Assembly: GCF_900156055.1 (NCBI RefSeq)
Contig: NZ_FTMQ01000001.1
Coordinates: 992,001-1,056,000 of the forward strand
Direction of reading: 5' to 3'
DNA length: 64,000 bases
Source: Rhizobium sp. RU33A
Lineage (GTDB): Bacteria; Pseudomonadota; Alphaproteobacteria; Rhizobiales; Rhizobiaceae
In this document: piece after piece, positions 44,746-53,597 of the stretch
How the letters are laid out: each line of letters opens with the position of its first letter
How positions within the stretch are numbered: the first letter of the stretch is position 1
Program-made: the position numbers and the translations under genes
The notes under the pieces: model-generated
What the model saw: only the letters and a program-made list of their open reading frames with translations
What the model was told of the DNA's origin: nothing
The model's database searches: none

Positions 44746-45831
44746 ATGAACATCGCCGTTACCCAATATCGCCATGTCGACGAGATGCGCCCCTGGTCCG
44801 ACCGGGAGCATCTCTTGGAATGCGTCGCCGTCACGCCGGAAGCTGCCGACGTGATGACCTTCACCTTCAAGCCGAACAAGCCGGGCCTCTGGTTCCGTTA
44901 TCTTCCCGGCCAGTTCGTCACGCTCGAGATCCCCGTCGGGCCTGAGCCGGTGATGCGCACCTACACGCTCTCCTCCAGCCCCTCCAGGCCCTATACGGTC
45001 GCGGTGACGGTCAAGGCGCAGAAGGACAGCATCGGCACGCGCTGGATGTTCGACAACCTGAAGCCCGGCATGGCGCTGAAGGCCTTCGGTCCGCTCGGCG
45101 ACTTCTCCTATGCCAAGCACCCCGGCAAGAAATACCTTTTCGTTTCTGCCGGCTCCGGCGTGACGCCGATGATGTCGATGACCCGGGACCTCAGTGACCG
45201 CGCGCCAGACAGCGACATCACCTTCCTCAACTGTGCCCGATCGCCTGACGACATCATCTTCCGCTGGGAGCTGGAGGCCAAGGCCCGTGACATGCCGAAC
45301 TTCCAGCTCGGCTTCATCATCGAGCAGCTTGGTCGCGGCCAGCTCTGGTCCGGCCTCAAGGGTCGCATCGACAAGGCAAAGATCGCGCTGCTTGCGCCTG
45401 ATTTCCTCGAGCGCACTGTCTTCTGTTGCGGTCCGGCCCCCTTCATGGCGACCGTGCGCGAGGCGCTCGAAGGGGCAGGCTTCGACATGAAGCAGTACCA
45501 CGAGGAGGCCTTCCAGCCGGTGAAGGCGGAGCCTCTGGTGGTGGTGGCTGACCATGCCGATGGCGAGCAGGCCACTAAGGTCACCTTCGCGATGTCCGGC
45601 AAGGACGGCCTCTGCGCCCCTGGCCACACGGTTCTCCAAGCGGCCCGTGTTGCCGGTGTCCGCATCGGGGCGGCCTGCGAGTCCGGCCTCTGCGGGACCT
45701 GCAAGGTCATGAAGCTCTCGGGCGATGTCGAGATGGACCACAATGGCGGCATCCTGGATGACGAGATCGACGAAGGATACATCCTCGCCTGCTGTTCAAG
45801 GCCGAAGGGCGACATCGAGATCGAAGCCTAG
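44746..45831 (+). CDS. gbcB: Ferredoxin-NAD(P) reductase component, GbcB-like
   Basis: 361-residue electron-transfer partner of the preceding oxygenase. An FAD domain (PGQFVTLEIPVG, RTYTLSSSPSRP) and NAD(P) domain (FVSAGSGVTPMMSM, FCCGPAPFM) precede a C-terminal plant-type 2Fe-2S ferredoxin: CESGLCGTCK plus a fourth Cys in YILACCSRP. This reductase-then-ferredoxin order is that of GbcB. It starts 2 bp after the oxygenase stop, so stoichiometric expression is likely, and both fall under the same riboswitch. Confidence 0.92.
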   Translation: MNIAVTQYRHVDEMRPWSDREHLLECVAVTPEAADVMTFTFKPNKPGLWFRYLPGQFVTLEIPVGPEPVMRTYTLSSSPSRPYTVAVTVKAQKDSIGTRWMFDNLKPGMALKAFGPLGDFSYAKHPGKKYLFVSAGSGVTPMMSMTRDLSDRAPDSDITFLNCARSPDDIIFRWELEAKARDMPNFQLGFIIEQLGRGQLWSGLKGRIDKAKIALLAPDFLERTVFCCGPAPFMATVREALEGAGFDMKQYHEEAFQPVKAEPLVVVADHADGEQATKVTFAMSGKDGLCAPGHTVLQAARVAGVRIGAACESGLCGTCKVMKLSGDVEMDHNGGILDDEIDEGYILACCSRPKGDIEIEA

Positions 45832-46056
45832 GCGTCGCCGAAGCAACCAGTTGACCGTGTAGAGAGGGCGGGTCCGGATTGGGCTCGCCTCCCGCTTTTC
45901 TGATGGGTCTCGCTACCCCTCAACCCCTTGCAGCGCAGGCCCTTGGGGTTTAGCATCCTCTGATGGAGGCTTCCGATGGCGGCATGCGATCGGACTTGGC
46001 CTCGGCCATGAAGGCCGGGTGTTCAACAGGTGTCTCCGGGTCAAGGGGGATCACGC

Positions 46057-46482
46057 ATGAAGCTTGTTTCTGCTTTCGCCGTCGCATGCCTGGCTTTCGC
46101 CGGGTTTATGGCGTCTGGCACCGAAGTCCGCGCAGGCGGCATCGAAGTCCGCATCTACGAGCGCCATACCAGCTACCGTCACTACGAGCGCGTGACAGTC
46201 TATTCGCGCCATCACGTCTACCGTGGCCATGGCCAACGCCAACGGCTGCATCGACCGGGCTATGTCTATCACAATGGGCTCTGGCTCTCGCCGCGCTCGA
46301 TGCGGGCGGGGGTGATCGTCGACAGGCCGATCCCGCGCCGCCACGTCGTGCATTATGGTGCGGGCATCAACCCGAAGCACTATAGCTGGTGCGCCGAACG
46401 CTACCGCTCCTATCACTGGCGCAGCAACAGCTTCCAGCCGTATCATGGACCGCGTCAGACCTGTCTGTCGCCCTATTACTGA
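46057..46482 (+). CDS. BA14K family exported protein
   Basis: 141-residue exported protein. The signal peptide runs to about residue 26 (EVRAGG). The mature part is basic and Tyr/His-rich, ending in the BA14K signature HYSWCAERYRSYHWRSNSFQPYHGPRQTCLSPYY, quoted here as HYSWCAERYRSYHWRS then FQPYHGPRQTCLSPYY. Two cysteines in the signature probably pair. Brucella BA14K is a lectin-like immunoreactive surface protein; in rhizobia the role is envelope-related but unclear. A paralogue follows 207 bp downstream. Confidence 0.88.
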   Translation: MKLVSAFAVACLAFAGFMASGTEVRAGGIEVRIYERHTSYRHYERVTVYSRHHVYRGHGQRQRLHRPGYVYHNGLWLSPRSMRAGVIVDRPIPRRHVVHYGAGINPKHYSWCAERYRSYHWRSNSFQPYHGPRQTCLSPYY

Positions 46483-46689
46483 GCTATTCGGGAACAATTG
46501 GCCTTTCCCTCCGTTGACGGGCACTTGCGCGCGGGAACGGTCGCTGGACCGTTGGGCGCGGAACGCGAAGCATGAACACGGCGTTAATCCTGAGTTCAGG
46601 CTGGCTTCGCTAATTTCAGTTCCAAGGTCGAGGACCGGGCATCATCGCCCGCTTCGTTCGACCCGGATAAACATGCAGGGAGAAGCATC

Positions 46690-47178
46690 ATGAAGACTGC
46701 ATTGAAGACGGCCGCCGTGGCAGCACTCGCGTCCATCATGGCCATTACCGGTATGATCCCGGCTCAGGCGCAGGTCATCCGCCCGGTCGCGCCAATCGCG
46801 GCCACGACCGACGCCACCACTGTGCAGTATCGAGACCGCTATGAGCGTCGCTTCGACCGACGCGTGGACCGCCGCATTGACCGCCGTATCGACCGCTACG
46901 AGCGCGAACGTTACTGGAACGGCCATCGTGGCTATCGCGAGCGCCGTGCAGGTCATCGCTACCACAATGGCTACTGGTACCCACTGGCAGCCTTCGCAGC
47001 CGGTGCGATCATCGGTGGCGCGATTTCCCAGCCGCGTCCGGTAGCGCCGCGCGCAGCCGGCCTCAATCCGCGCCACTATGATTGGTGCAATGCCCGCTAC
47101 CGCTCCTACGATAGCCGCTCGAACACCTTCCAGCCGTATAACGGCCCCCGTCAGCAGTGCCTGTCGCCTTATTACTGA
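46690..47178 (+). CDS. BA14K family exported protein, second copy
   Basis: 162-residue paralogue of the preceding gene. Signal peptide to about residue 27 (IPAQAQ). A very basic, Arg/Tyr-rich tract (about 47-90, repeats of RRxDRR and DRYER) follows, then a short hydrophobic segment ([15 protein letters not shown], about 98-112) and the BA14K signature, [16 protein letters not shown] then [16 protein letters not shown]. The Arg tract may bind anionic polymers such as lipopolysaccharide or nucleic acid; this is inference. A terminator follows. Confidence 0.9.
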   Translation: MKTALKTAAVAALASIMAITGMIPAQAQVIRPVAPIAATTDATTVQYRDRYERRFDRRVDRRIDRRIDRYERERYWNGHRGYRERRAGHRYHNGYWYPLAAFAAGAIIGGAISQPRPVAPRAAGLNPRHYDWCNARYRSYDSRSNTFQPYNGPRQQCLSPYY

Positions 47179-47232
47179 TCGACAGGATCCTCTGATCCGG
47201 CTTCCTCAATGAGCCGGAAAGGGTTAACTTCA

Positions 47233-47266
47233 AGCCGCCCCGGCCTTTGCCGCGGGCGGCTTTTTT
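47233..47266 (+). terminator. Terminator of the BA14K gene
   Basis: Stem AGCCGCCC (47233-47240) with GGGCGGCT (47254-47261) followed by a T-run to 47266. Confidence 0.92.
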
Positions 47267-47366
47267 CATGCCCCGATCCGCCTGTTTCCTAACGGCAAAA
47301 TCGCCGCGTTAACCATTTGTTAACCAAATCGGCGGTACTCCTTTCATCAACGATTTGTTTACATAG

Positions 47367-48137
47367 ATGACCAAAGTGCTAACCGAACCTCGCTCCATCC
47401 GCATCAAGGGTAGATCCTTCCTGGCCGTCGTCCTGACGCCGGATCCGCCGTTCGACGACTGGCTTGTCCGGCTCGATGATCTCGCGGCCCGCTCTGCCGG
47501 GTTCTTCCTCGGTCGCCCCGTCGTGCTCGACGTGTCCGAGATCGAGATCGACCGTCCGCAATTGAAGGCACTGATCGCCGAACTCGCGGCGCGCAATGTC
47601 TCGATCATGGGCATCGAAGGTGGCCGCCCCTCCCTGGTCGAGCCGGGCATGCCGCCGCAGCTCAAGGGTGGCAAGCCGGCCGCCGACTACGAGGTGCCAC
47701 GCAACGAAGCGGGCGAATCGGAAAAGGGAACCGGCACGGAAGAGGCCGCACGCGAGCATGCAGGGCAGTCAGCCCCTCAGGTCGTGGTGCAGCAGAGCCC
47801 GGTCTCGGCCCCGTCGATGATCGTGCGCGAAACCATCCGCTCCGGTCAGTCGGTGATCTACACCCAGGGGGATGTCACGGTCATCGGTTCGGTCCAGTCG
47901 GGCGCCGAAGTGATCGCCGGTGGCTCCGTCCACATCTACGGTGCGCTGCGCGGCAGAGCGCTCGCCGGATGCGTTGGCAATGCCGACGCAAGGATCTTCT
48001 GTCGTAAGTTCGAATCCGAGCTGGTTGCGATCGACGGTGTCTACGCGATGACCGACGATATGGATCCAGAATTGAAGGGGCATCCTGTTCAGCTTTGGCT
48101 GGAGGGGGATGCAATCATGACAGAGAGAATGACGTGA
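47367..48137 (+). CDS. minC: Septum site-determining protein MinC
   Basis: FtsZ polymerisation inhibitor of 256 residues. An N-terminal domain (about 10-95, IRIKGRSFLAVVLTPDPPFDDW) and a Pro/Glu-rich linker (about 100-150) precede the C-terminal beta-helix domain with SGQSVIYTQGDVTVIGSVQSG, EVIAGGSVHIYGALRGRA and NADARIFCRKFESELVAI, the MinD-binding surface. First gene of minCDE, 29 bp before minD. Confidence 0.96.
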   Translation: MTKVLTEPRSIRIKGRSFLAVVLTPDPPFDDWLVRLDDLAARSAGFFLGRPVVLDVSEIEIDRPQLKALIAELAARNVSIMGIEGGRPSLVEPGMPPQLKGGKPAADYEVPRNEAGESEKGTGTEEAAREHAGQSAPQVVVQQSPVSAPSMIVRETIRSGQSVIYTQGDVTVIGSVQSGAEVIAGGSVHIYGALRGRALAGCVGNADARIFCRKFESELVAIDGVYAMTDDMDPELKGHPVQLWLEGDAIMTERMT

Positions 48138-48166
48138 ACTTGAGCGGGGATAGACAGGAGAACCAC

Positions 48167-48982
48167 ATGGGCAAGGTGATAGTCGTGACATCCGGCAAGG
48201 GCGGGGTCGGCAAGACGACCTCGACGGCCGCTCTCGGTGCAGCGCTGGCACAGCGCAATGAAAAAGTCGTCGTCGTCGATTTCGACGTAGGCCTTCGCAA
48301 TCTCGATCTGGTGATGGGTGCCGAGCGCCGCGTCGTCTACGATCTCGTCAACGTCATCCAGGGCGACGCCAAGCTGCCGCAGGCGCTGATCCGCGACAAG
48401 CGGCTGGAAACCCTGTTCCTGCTGCCCGCCTCACAGACCCGCGACAAGGATAACCTGACCGCCGAAGGCGTCGAACAGGTCATCAACGAGCTGAAGAAGT
48501 ATTTCGACTGGATCATCTGCGACAGCCCCGCCGGTATCGAACGCGGTGCAACGCTTGCCATGCGCCATGCCGATATGGCCGTCGTTGTGACCAATCCGGA
48601 AGTCTCCTCGGTGCGTGACTCGGACCGCATCATCGGTCTGCTCGACTCCAAGACGCTGAAAGCTGAGCGCGGCGAGCGCATGGAGAAGCATCTTCTGCTG
48701 ACCCGCTACGACGCCAATCGCGCGCAGCGCGGCGACATGTTGAAGGTCGATGACGTGCTCGAGATCCTGTCGATCCCGCTGCTCGGCATCATCCCCGAAA
48801 GCATGGACGTCCTGCGCGCCTCCAACATCGGCGCTCCGGTAACGCTCGCCGATGCCCGCAGCGCGCCTGCCATGGCCTATTTCGATGCCGCCCGTCGTCT
48901 GGCCGGCGAAAACGTTCCGATCACCATTCCTGGCGAGAAGCGCGGCTTCCTCGACAAGATCTTCGCGCGGAGGGCCGCATGA
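48167..48982 (+). CDS. minD: Septum site-determining protein MinD
   Basis: Membrane-associated ATPase of 271 residues that recruits MinC and oscillates with MinE. The deviant Walker A is [18 protein letters not shown] (Lys near residues 11 and 16). Further motifs are [17 protein letters not shown] and [11 protein letters not shown], and the C-terminal amphipathic membrane-targeting helix includes [12 protein letters not shown]. The ATG at 48167 has an AGGAG site. The stop overlaps minE. Confidence 0.98.
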   Translation: MGKVIVVTSGKGGVGKTTSTAALGAALAQRNEKVVVVDFDVGLRNLDLVMGAERRVVYDLVNVIQGDAKLPQALIRDKRLETLFLLPASQTRDKDNLTAEGVEQVINELKKYFDWIICDSPAGIERGATLAMRHADMAVVVTNPEVSSVRDSDRIIGLLDSKTLKAERGERMEKHLLLTRYDANRAQRGDMLKVDDVLEILSIPLLGIIPESMDVLRASNIGAPVTLADARSAPAMAYFDAARRLAGENVPITIPGEKRGFLDKIFARRAA

Positions 48983-49239
48983 GCATTTTCTCTCTGTTCC
49001 GCAAACAGCGGTCCGCACCGATGGCGCGGGAACGCCTGCAGGTTCTGCTCGCCCACGAGCGCGCCTCGCTCGAAAGCGATCTGGTGGCTATCCTGCGCGA
49101 GGAAATCCTCGCCGTGATCGCAAAGCATGTCGAATTCGACCGCGACAAGGTGCAGATCAAGATGGACCGCGACGAAGACGTCTCGATCCTCGAGATCGAC
49201 GTCGAGATCCCGCGCAACGCCCAGCGCCTCGCCGCCTGA
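48979..49239 (+). CDS. minE: Cell division topological specificity factor MinE
   Basis: 86-residue regulator that stimulates MinD ATPase and confines the division inhibitor to the poles. The N-terminal membrane-targeting text is [20 protein letters not shown], followed by the MinD-binding [10 protein letters not shown] and the C-terminal dimerisation region ([26 protein letters not shown]). It overlaps minD by 4 nt (ATGA). Confidence 0.97.
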   Translation: MSIFSLFRKQRSAPMARERLQVLLAHERASLESDLVAILREEILAVIAKHVEFDRDKVQIKMDRDEDVSILEIDVEIPRNAQRLAA

Positions 49240-49263
49240 TCGACCAGGTCGTTAGAAATGAGA

Positions 49264-49305
49264 AAGGCCGCCGCCGGGATCCCGGTCGGCGGCCTTCTTC
49301 GTTTG
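49264..49305 (+). terminator. Terminator of minCDE
   Basis: Stem AAGGCCGCCG (49264-49273) / CGGCGGCCTT (49287-49296), an inner CCGGGATCCCGG, then TCTTCGTTT. It also serves as an end for convergent phoX. Confidence 0.9.
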
Positions 49306-49349
49306 GGTTGAGGGCAGGGCAGGTTGCATCCGCCCTGCCGACCGAACCG

Positions 49350-51260
49350 TCAGCCCACCAGAGCGTTGTCGTCGCGCTTGATCGCCACGATCGTCGAGCG
49401 CGGCAGCTTGCCTTCGCCATCCGGGAAGGGCGCAGCAGGATGCTGAATGCCGGCGAACATGGTGCGCTTGTCGGCCGACCAGGTGAGGCCGGTGACTTCC
49501 GAACCCTTCGGGCCGGTCATGAAGCGCTCGATGCGACCGGTGACCGGGTCGCCGGCGAGCATCTGGTTATTGCCCTGACCAGCGAACTCGCCTTCGTTTG
49601 AGTCTTCGCCGTCGGTCTGGATCCAGACGAGACCGGTCGAATCGAACATCATGCCATCGGGCGAGTTGAACATGTTGCCTTCGTTGATGTTCGACGAGCC
49701 GGCATAGACGCCGTCCTTGTGCACGGCCGGATTGCCCGCCATGGCAAACAGGTCCCACTTGAACTTGCCATCGGCGTGGTCGTCATTCTCAGGGTACCAG
49801 CGCACGATCTGGCCGTATTCATTGGCTTCGCGCGGATTGACGGCGTTGATTTCCATCACGTCGCCACCGGCATTGGTGCGCATCTTGCCATCCTTGAGAA
49901 CGGCGCGGTTTGAGTTGTTGGTCAGGCAGCAATAGGCTTCGATCGCAACCGGATTGATGGCAACCCATTCCGGACGGTCCATAGTGGTGGCACCAACCTT
50001 GGAAGCAGCCTGGCGGGTGAACACGGCGATCTCGTCGGCCTTCATGCCGGTTGTCTCTTCGGTGAGAGCCAGCCACTCGCCGGTACCTTCGTCGGAGAAC
50101 TTGGCGACGTAGAGCGTGCCTTCGTCGAGCAGCTTCGAGGTGTCGCCACCCGGCACGTAGATACCGTTGGAGACGAACTTGTAGAGGAACTCGCCACGCT
50201 CGTCGTCGCCCATGTAGACGACCACGCGACCATCGCGTGCGATGACGACGGCGGCGTTCTCATGCTTGATGCGGCCAAGTGCGGTGCGCTTGATCGGCGT
50301 CGAGGAGGCATCCGACGGATCGATCTCGACGATGTAGCCGGCGCGGCGCGGCTCGTTCGGGTTCTTCGAAACGTCGAAGCGCTCGTCGAACTTCTCATAA
50401 GCATAGCGGGTCTCGGAGACGATGCCGTAGCGCTTGTAGTCCTCGGGCATTGCGAACTCGGCATTGGTGGAACCGAAGTAGCCGTTGAAGTTCTCTTCGC
50501 AGGTGAGGTAGGTGCCCCAAGGCGTCTTGCCGGCGCCGCAGTTGTTGAACGTCCCGAGACAGTCGACACCAGCGGGATCGGCAGCCGTCTTGACGAGCTC
50601 GGAGCCGGCAGCCGGACCCGAAAGCTTCATCGGCGTATTGTGATGGATACGACGGTTGAACGGGCTGTCGACGACGATTGCCCAGCCGTTTTCGCCTTCG
50701 GCCACTTCCATGACGGTGACGCCCTGCATGTTCTGCAGGATCTTCACGTCGTCGAGCGACTGCGGCATGCCTTCCGGCGCATGCGGAAGGTTGGTTTCGT
50801 TGTTGACGTATTCGTGGTTGACCGCGATCACCTGCGCGCCGCCGATGACGAACAGCTCCATACCGTCGGTGTTCTCACCGAAGACCTTGTCAGAATTCTC
50901 CAGCGATACACCCTTCATCGGGTCGATGTCGGAAGCCGTGGAGAACAGCGGCTCGCCCCAACGGGCGAGCGGCTTCCAGTTGTAGCCTTCCGGCACGTGG
51001 ATGGTGTTGTCGGTCGCAATGTCGATCGGCTTGAAGGCGAAGCGCGAGGCGGCTTCCTGCGCCTGGGCCGAGGTTGAGCTCATCAGGTTGCCGACGGAGC
51101 CCATGGCAACGGCAGCCGAACCCATGGCCAGCACGCTGAGAAAGCCGCGGCGAGAGATGGCGCGTTCAACGACGCGGTCGAAGTCGGTCACGGCCGGCGG
51201 CGGATTGTGCAGCTCGTCCCACTCGTCCCAGGAGAGATGATTGGTGTTGGTGTCGGTCAT
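49350..51260 (-). CDS. phoX: PhoX-family alkaline phosphatase
   Basis: 636-residue phosphatase releasing phosphate from organic esters in the periplasm. The Tat signal SRRGFLSVLAMGSAAVAMG (about 33-51) implies export in folded, metal-loaded form, and a cleavage region is near AQAQEAA. The PhoX/DUF839 core has NHEYVNNETNLPHAPEG, TPWGTYLTCEENFNGY and the late WIQTDGEDSNEGEFAGQG, matching Ca/Fe-binding segments of the family. A candidate PHO box lies 50 bp upstream, consistent with PhoB control under phosphate starvation. Confidence 0.93.
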   Translation of the reverse strand: MTDTNTNHLSWDEWDELHNPPPAVTDFDRVVERAISRRGFLSVLAMGSAAVAMGSVGNLMSSTSAQAQEAASRFAFKPIDIATDNTIHVPEGYNWKPLARWGEPLFSTASDIDPMKGVSLENSDKVFGENTDGMELFVIGGAQVIAVNHEYVNNETNLPHAPEGMPQSLDDVKILQNMQGVTVMEVAEGENGWAIVVDSPFNRRIHHNTPMKLSGPAAGSELVKTAADPAGVDCLGTFNNCGAGKTPWGTYLTCEENFNGYFGSTNAEFAMPEDYKRYGIVSETRYAYEKFDERFDVSKNPNEPRRAGYIVEIDPSDASSTPIKRTALGRIKHENAAVVIARDGRVVVYMGDDERGEFLYKFVSNGIYVPGGDTSKLLDEGTLYVAKFSDEGTGEWLALTEETTGMKADEIAVFTRQAASKVGATTMDRPEWVAINPVAIEAYCCLTNNSNRAVLKDGKMRTNAGGDVMEINAVNPREANEYGQIVRWYPENDDHADGKFKWDLFAMAGNPAVHKDGVYAGSSNINEGNMFNSPDGMMFDSTGLVWIQTDGEDSNEGEFAGQGNNQMLAGDPVTGRIERFMTGPKGSEVTGLTWSADKRTMFAGIQHPAAPFPDGEGKLPRSTIVAIKRDDNALVG

Positions 51261-51309
51261 GGCTGAGCCTCCTTTTGGTTGAAGTCCACCCTTCGACTAG
51301 TCAGGCTTG

Positions 51310-51327
51310 ATAACAGGGATGTGACGA
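51310..51327 (-). promoter_or_regulatory. Candidate PHO box upstream of phoX
   Basis: On the minus strand the sequence reads TCGTCAC-ATCC-CTGTTAT: two TGTCA-like half-sites (CGTCA, TGTTA) repeated at exactly 11 bp, the PhoB spacing, 50 bp before the phoX start. Half-sites are imperfect. The rest of the 51261-51663 gap shows nothing else I can support. Confidence 0.55.
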
Positions 51328-51663
51328 AATCGGGGCAGTCCGATAGTTGTGAAGGCGCTGATTTAGTCATTCCGGCGAAGGCCCAGCCGGTCGCCGTTTT
51401 AAGTCATTGGCGCATCTTGGCTTTGCTTCTGAGACTGCCGTTCTCTCCAGTAGCGAGGCATCGGACCGCTCACGCATCTTTATTGCGGCGGCAATCGTCA
51501 CCTCGACTTTCACCTACATGGCACCGGGAACGAGGCCTCCTGTCGCATGCAAAAGATTTGACGTTTACGTAAAAATCAATTAGCCAGAAGTGAGAATAAG
51601 CCGCGCCTCCTGGGTGGGAGTCTGGGCGTGGCATGAAGCATACGCCAGATGGAGGAGCACGTC

Positions 51664-53442
51664 ATGTACAAGGCGCCCGTAGAAGAGATCGCGTTCACCC
51701 TGAAGCACGTCGCAGGCCTCACCAAGGCCATCGAAGACGGCAAGCTCGGTGAGCTGAGCGACGACCTCGTTGATGCCATCCTCTCCGAAGCCGGCCGCTT
51801 TGCCAGTGACGAAGTCGCCCCGCTTGCCGAAATTGGCGACAAGCAGGGCGCCCGCATGGTCGACGGCAAGGTCGTGGTTCCCGATGGCTGGGACAATCTT
51901 TACCGCGCTTGGGCCGAAGGCGGCTGGAACTCGCTGACCGCGTCCGAAGATTTCGGCGGGCAGGGGCTTCCCCATATGCTGAATGTCGCCGCCCTCGAAA
52001 TGTGGAATTCCGGCTCCATGGGCTTCGCACTCGGTCCGACGCTGACCATGGGTGCCGTCGATGCCGTCACCGCCCACGGCTCCGACGACCTGAAGGCGAA
52101 GTACCTGCCCAAGATGGTCTCCGGCGAATGGACTGGCACCATGAACCTCACTGAGCCGCATGCCGGCTCCGATCTCGGCGTGATGAAGTCCCGCGCCGAG
52201 CGCCGCGATGACGGCACCTACCGCATCTTCGGCCAGAAGATCTACATCACCTGGGGCGAACACGAGATCACCGAGAATATCATCCATCTCGTTCTCGCCC
52301 GTCTCCCCGATGCGCCGGCCGGCACGCGCGGCATCTCGCTCTTCCTCGTGCCGAAGTACCTTGTGAACGACGATGGCTCGATCGGCGCCCGCAACGATCT
52401 CCACTGCCATTCGCTGGAGCACAAGGTGGGCATCCACGGCTCGCCGACCTGCACCATGATCTATGGTGACGGCAAGTATGGCGATGAAGCCGGCGCCATT
52501 GGCTGGCTCATTGGCGAGGAAAACAAGGGTCTCGCCTGCATGTTCACCATGATGAACAATGCCCGGCTCGCCGTCGGCATGCAGGGTGTCGCCATCTGCG
52601 AAGCAGCGACCCAGAAGGCCGTGCAATACGCCAAGGACCGCACGCAAGGGAAGGCTCCCGGCTGGACCGGCTCCGGCATGTCGCCGATCATCGAACATCC
52701 GGATGTCGCCCGCATGCTGGTGACCATGAAGGCGCTGACCCAAGGCTCGCGCGCCATCTGCTATGTCTGCGCCCATGCCACCGACATGAGCCACCACGCA
52801 GAAGGCGATGAGGCCCGCCACTGGGCCGAGCGCGCAGCCTTGCTCACTCCGATCGCCAAGTCCTTCGCCACCGATGCCGGCGTCGATGTCGCCTCGCTCG
52901 GCATCCAGACCCATGGCGGCATGGGCTTCATCGAGGAAACCGGTGCCGCTCGCTTCTGGCGCGACAGCCGCATTGCCCCGATCTACGAAGGCACCAACGG
53001 CATCCAGGCCGCCGACCTCGTCACCCGCAAGCTGCCGCTCTCCAACGGCAACCATATCAGGGGTTACATCACCGAGCTGAAGCAGGTGGTGAATGCCGTG
53101 CGCGCCTCGAATCTCGAAGGCTTCGGCGACACCGCCGCCCGCCTCGACGCTAGCCTGTCGGATCTCGAAGACACCACCGAATGGCTGCTCTCGCAGATGG
53201 CATCAGGCAACACGTCGGCAGCGCTTGCAGGGGCGACACCCTACCAGCGTCTCTTCGGTCTCGCCTTGACCGGCGTCTACCTCGCCAAGGGCGCCCTTGC
53301 CGACGAGGACCATGGCCGCGACAACCGCCTGGCGCTCTGCCGCTTCGCTGCCGAGAACCTGATTGCCGAGACGGCTGCGCTCAAGGATCGCGTCGTCAAT
53401 GGTGCCGCGAGCCTGGAAGCGGCACGCGCGCTGTTTGCTTGA
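51664..53442 (+). CDS. Acyl-CoA dehydrogenase, DmdC-like long form
   Basis: 592-residue FAD acyl-CoA dehydrogenase that introduces a 2,3-double bond into an acyl-CoA. The N-terminal YKAPVEEIAFTLKHVAGL is typical of the long DmdC-type group. The flavin/substrate motifs are MNLTEPHAGSDLGVM and YITWGEHEI, and the active-site region IYEGTNGIQAADLVTRKL includes the catalytic-type Glu in YEGTNG. The C-terminal extension (about 470-590) is present. DmdC acts on 3-methylmercaptopropionyl-CoA in DMSP breakdown; other short or branched acyl-CoAs are equally possible. A GGAGGAG site supports ATG 51664. An enoyl-CoA hydratase follows. Confidence 0.9.
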   Translation: MYKAPVEEIAFTLKHVAGLTKAIEDGKLGELSDDLVDAILSEAGRFASDEVAPLAEIGDKQGARMVDGKVVVPDGWDNLYRAWAEGGWNSLTASEDFGGQGLPHMLNVAALEMWNSGSMGFALGPTLTMGAVDAVTAHGSDDLKAKYLPKMVSGEWTGTMNLTEPHAGSDLGVMKSRAERRDDGTYRIFGQKIYITWGEHEITENIIHLVLARLPDAPAGTRGISLFLVPKYLVNDDGSIGARNDLHCHSLEHKVGIHGSPTCTMIYGDGKYGDEAGAIGWLIGEENKGLACMFTMMNNARLAVGMQGVAICEAATQKAVQYAKDRTQGKAPGWTGSGMSPIIEHPDVARMLVTMKALTQGSRAICYVCAHATDMSHHAEGDEARHWAERAALLTPIAKSFATDAGVDVASLGIQTHGGMGFIEETGAARFWRDSRIAPIYEGTNGIQAADLVTRKLPLSNGNHIRGYITELKQVVNAVRASNLEGFGDTAARLDASLSDLEDTTEWLLSQMASGNTSAALAGATPYQRLFGLALTGVYLAKGALADEDHGRDNRLALCRFAAENLIAETAALKDRVVNGAASLEAARALFA

Positions 53443-53585
53443 CGCTCCACCTCCCCCTGAAGGGGGGAGGTCGCCGCAAAGCGGCGGGTGGGGGTGACCC
53501 TGCCAAAACCAGCATATGTCGTTGATCACCCCACCCCGGAGCTGCGCTCCGACCCTCCCCCTCAAGGGGAGGGTGGGGACCACCC
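53443..53585. repeat. Palindromic mosaic repeat (RIME-like)
   Basis: The gap between the two acyl-CoA genes consists of two inverted GC-rich modules. The left (about 53448-53500) contains CTCCCCCTGAAGGGGGGAG and GCCGCAAAGCGGC. The right (about 53528-53584) contains CGGAGCTGCGCTCCG and CCTCCCCCTCAAGGGGAGG. Outer ends GGTGGGGGTGA and TCACCCCACCC are inverted. This matches Rhizobiaceae intergenic mosaic elements in style; copy number cannot be tested here. Confidence 0.8.
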
Positions 53586-53597
53586 GAGGAAGCCGAG

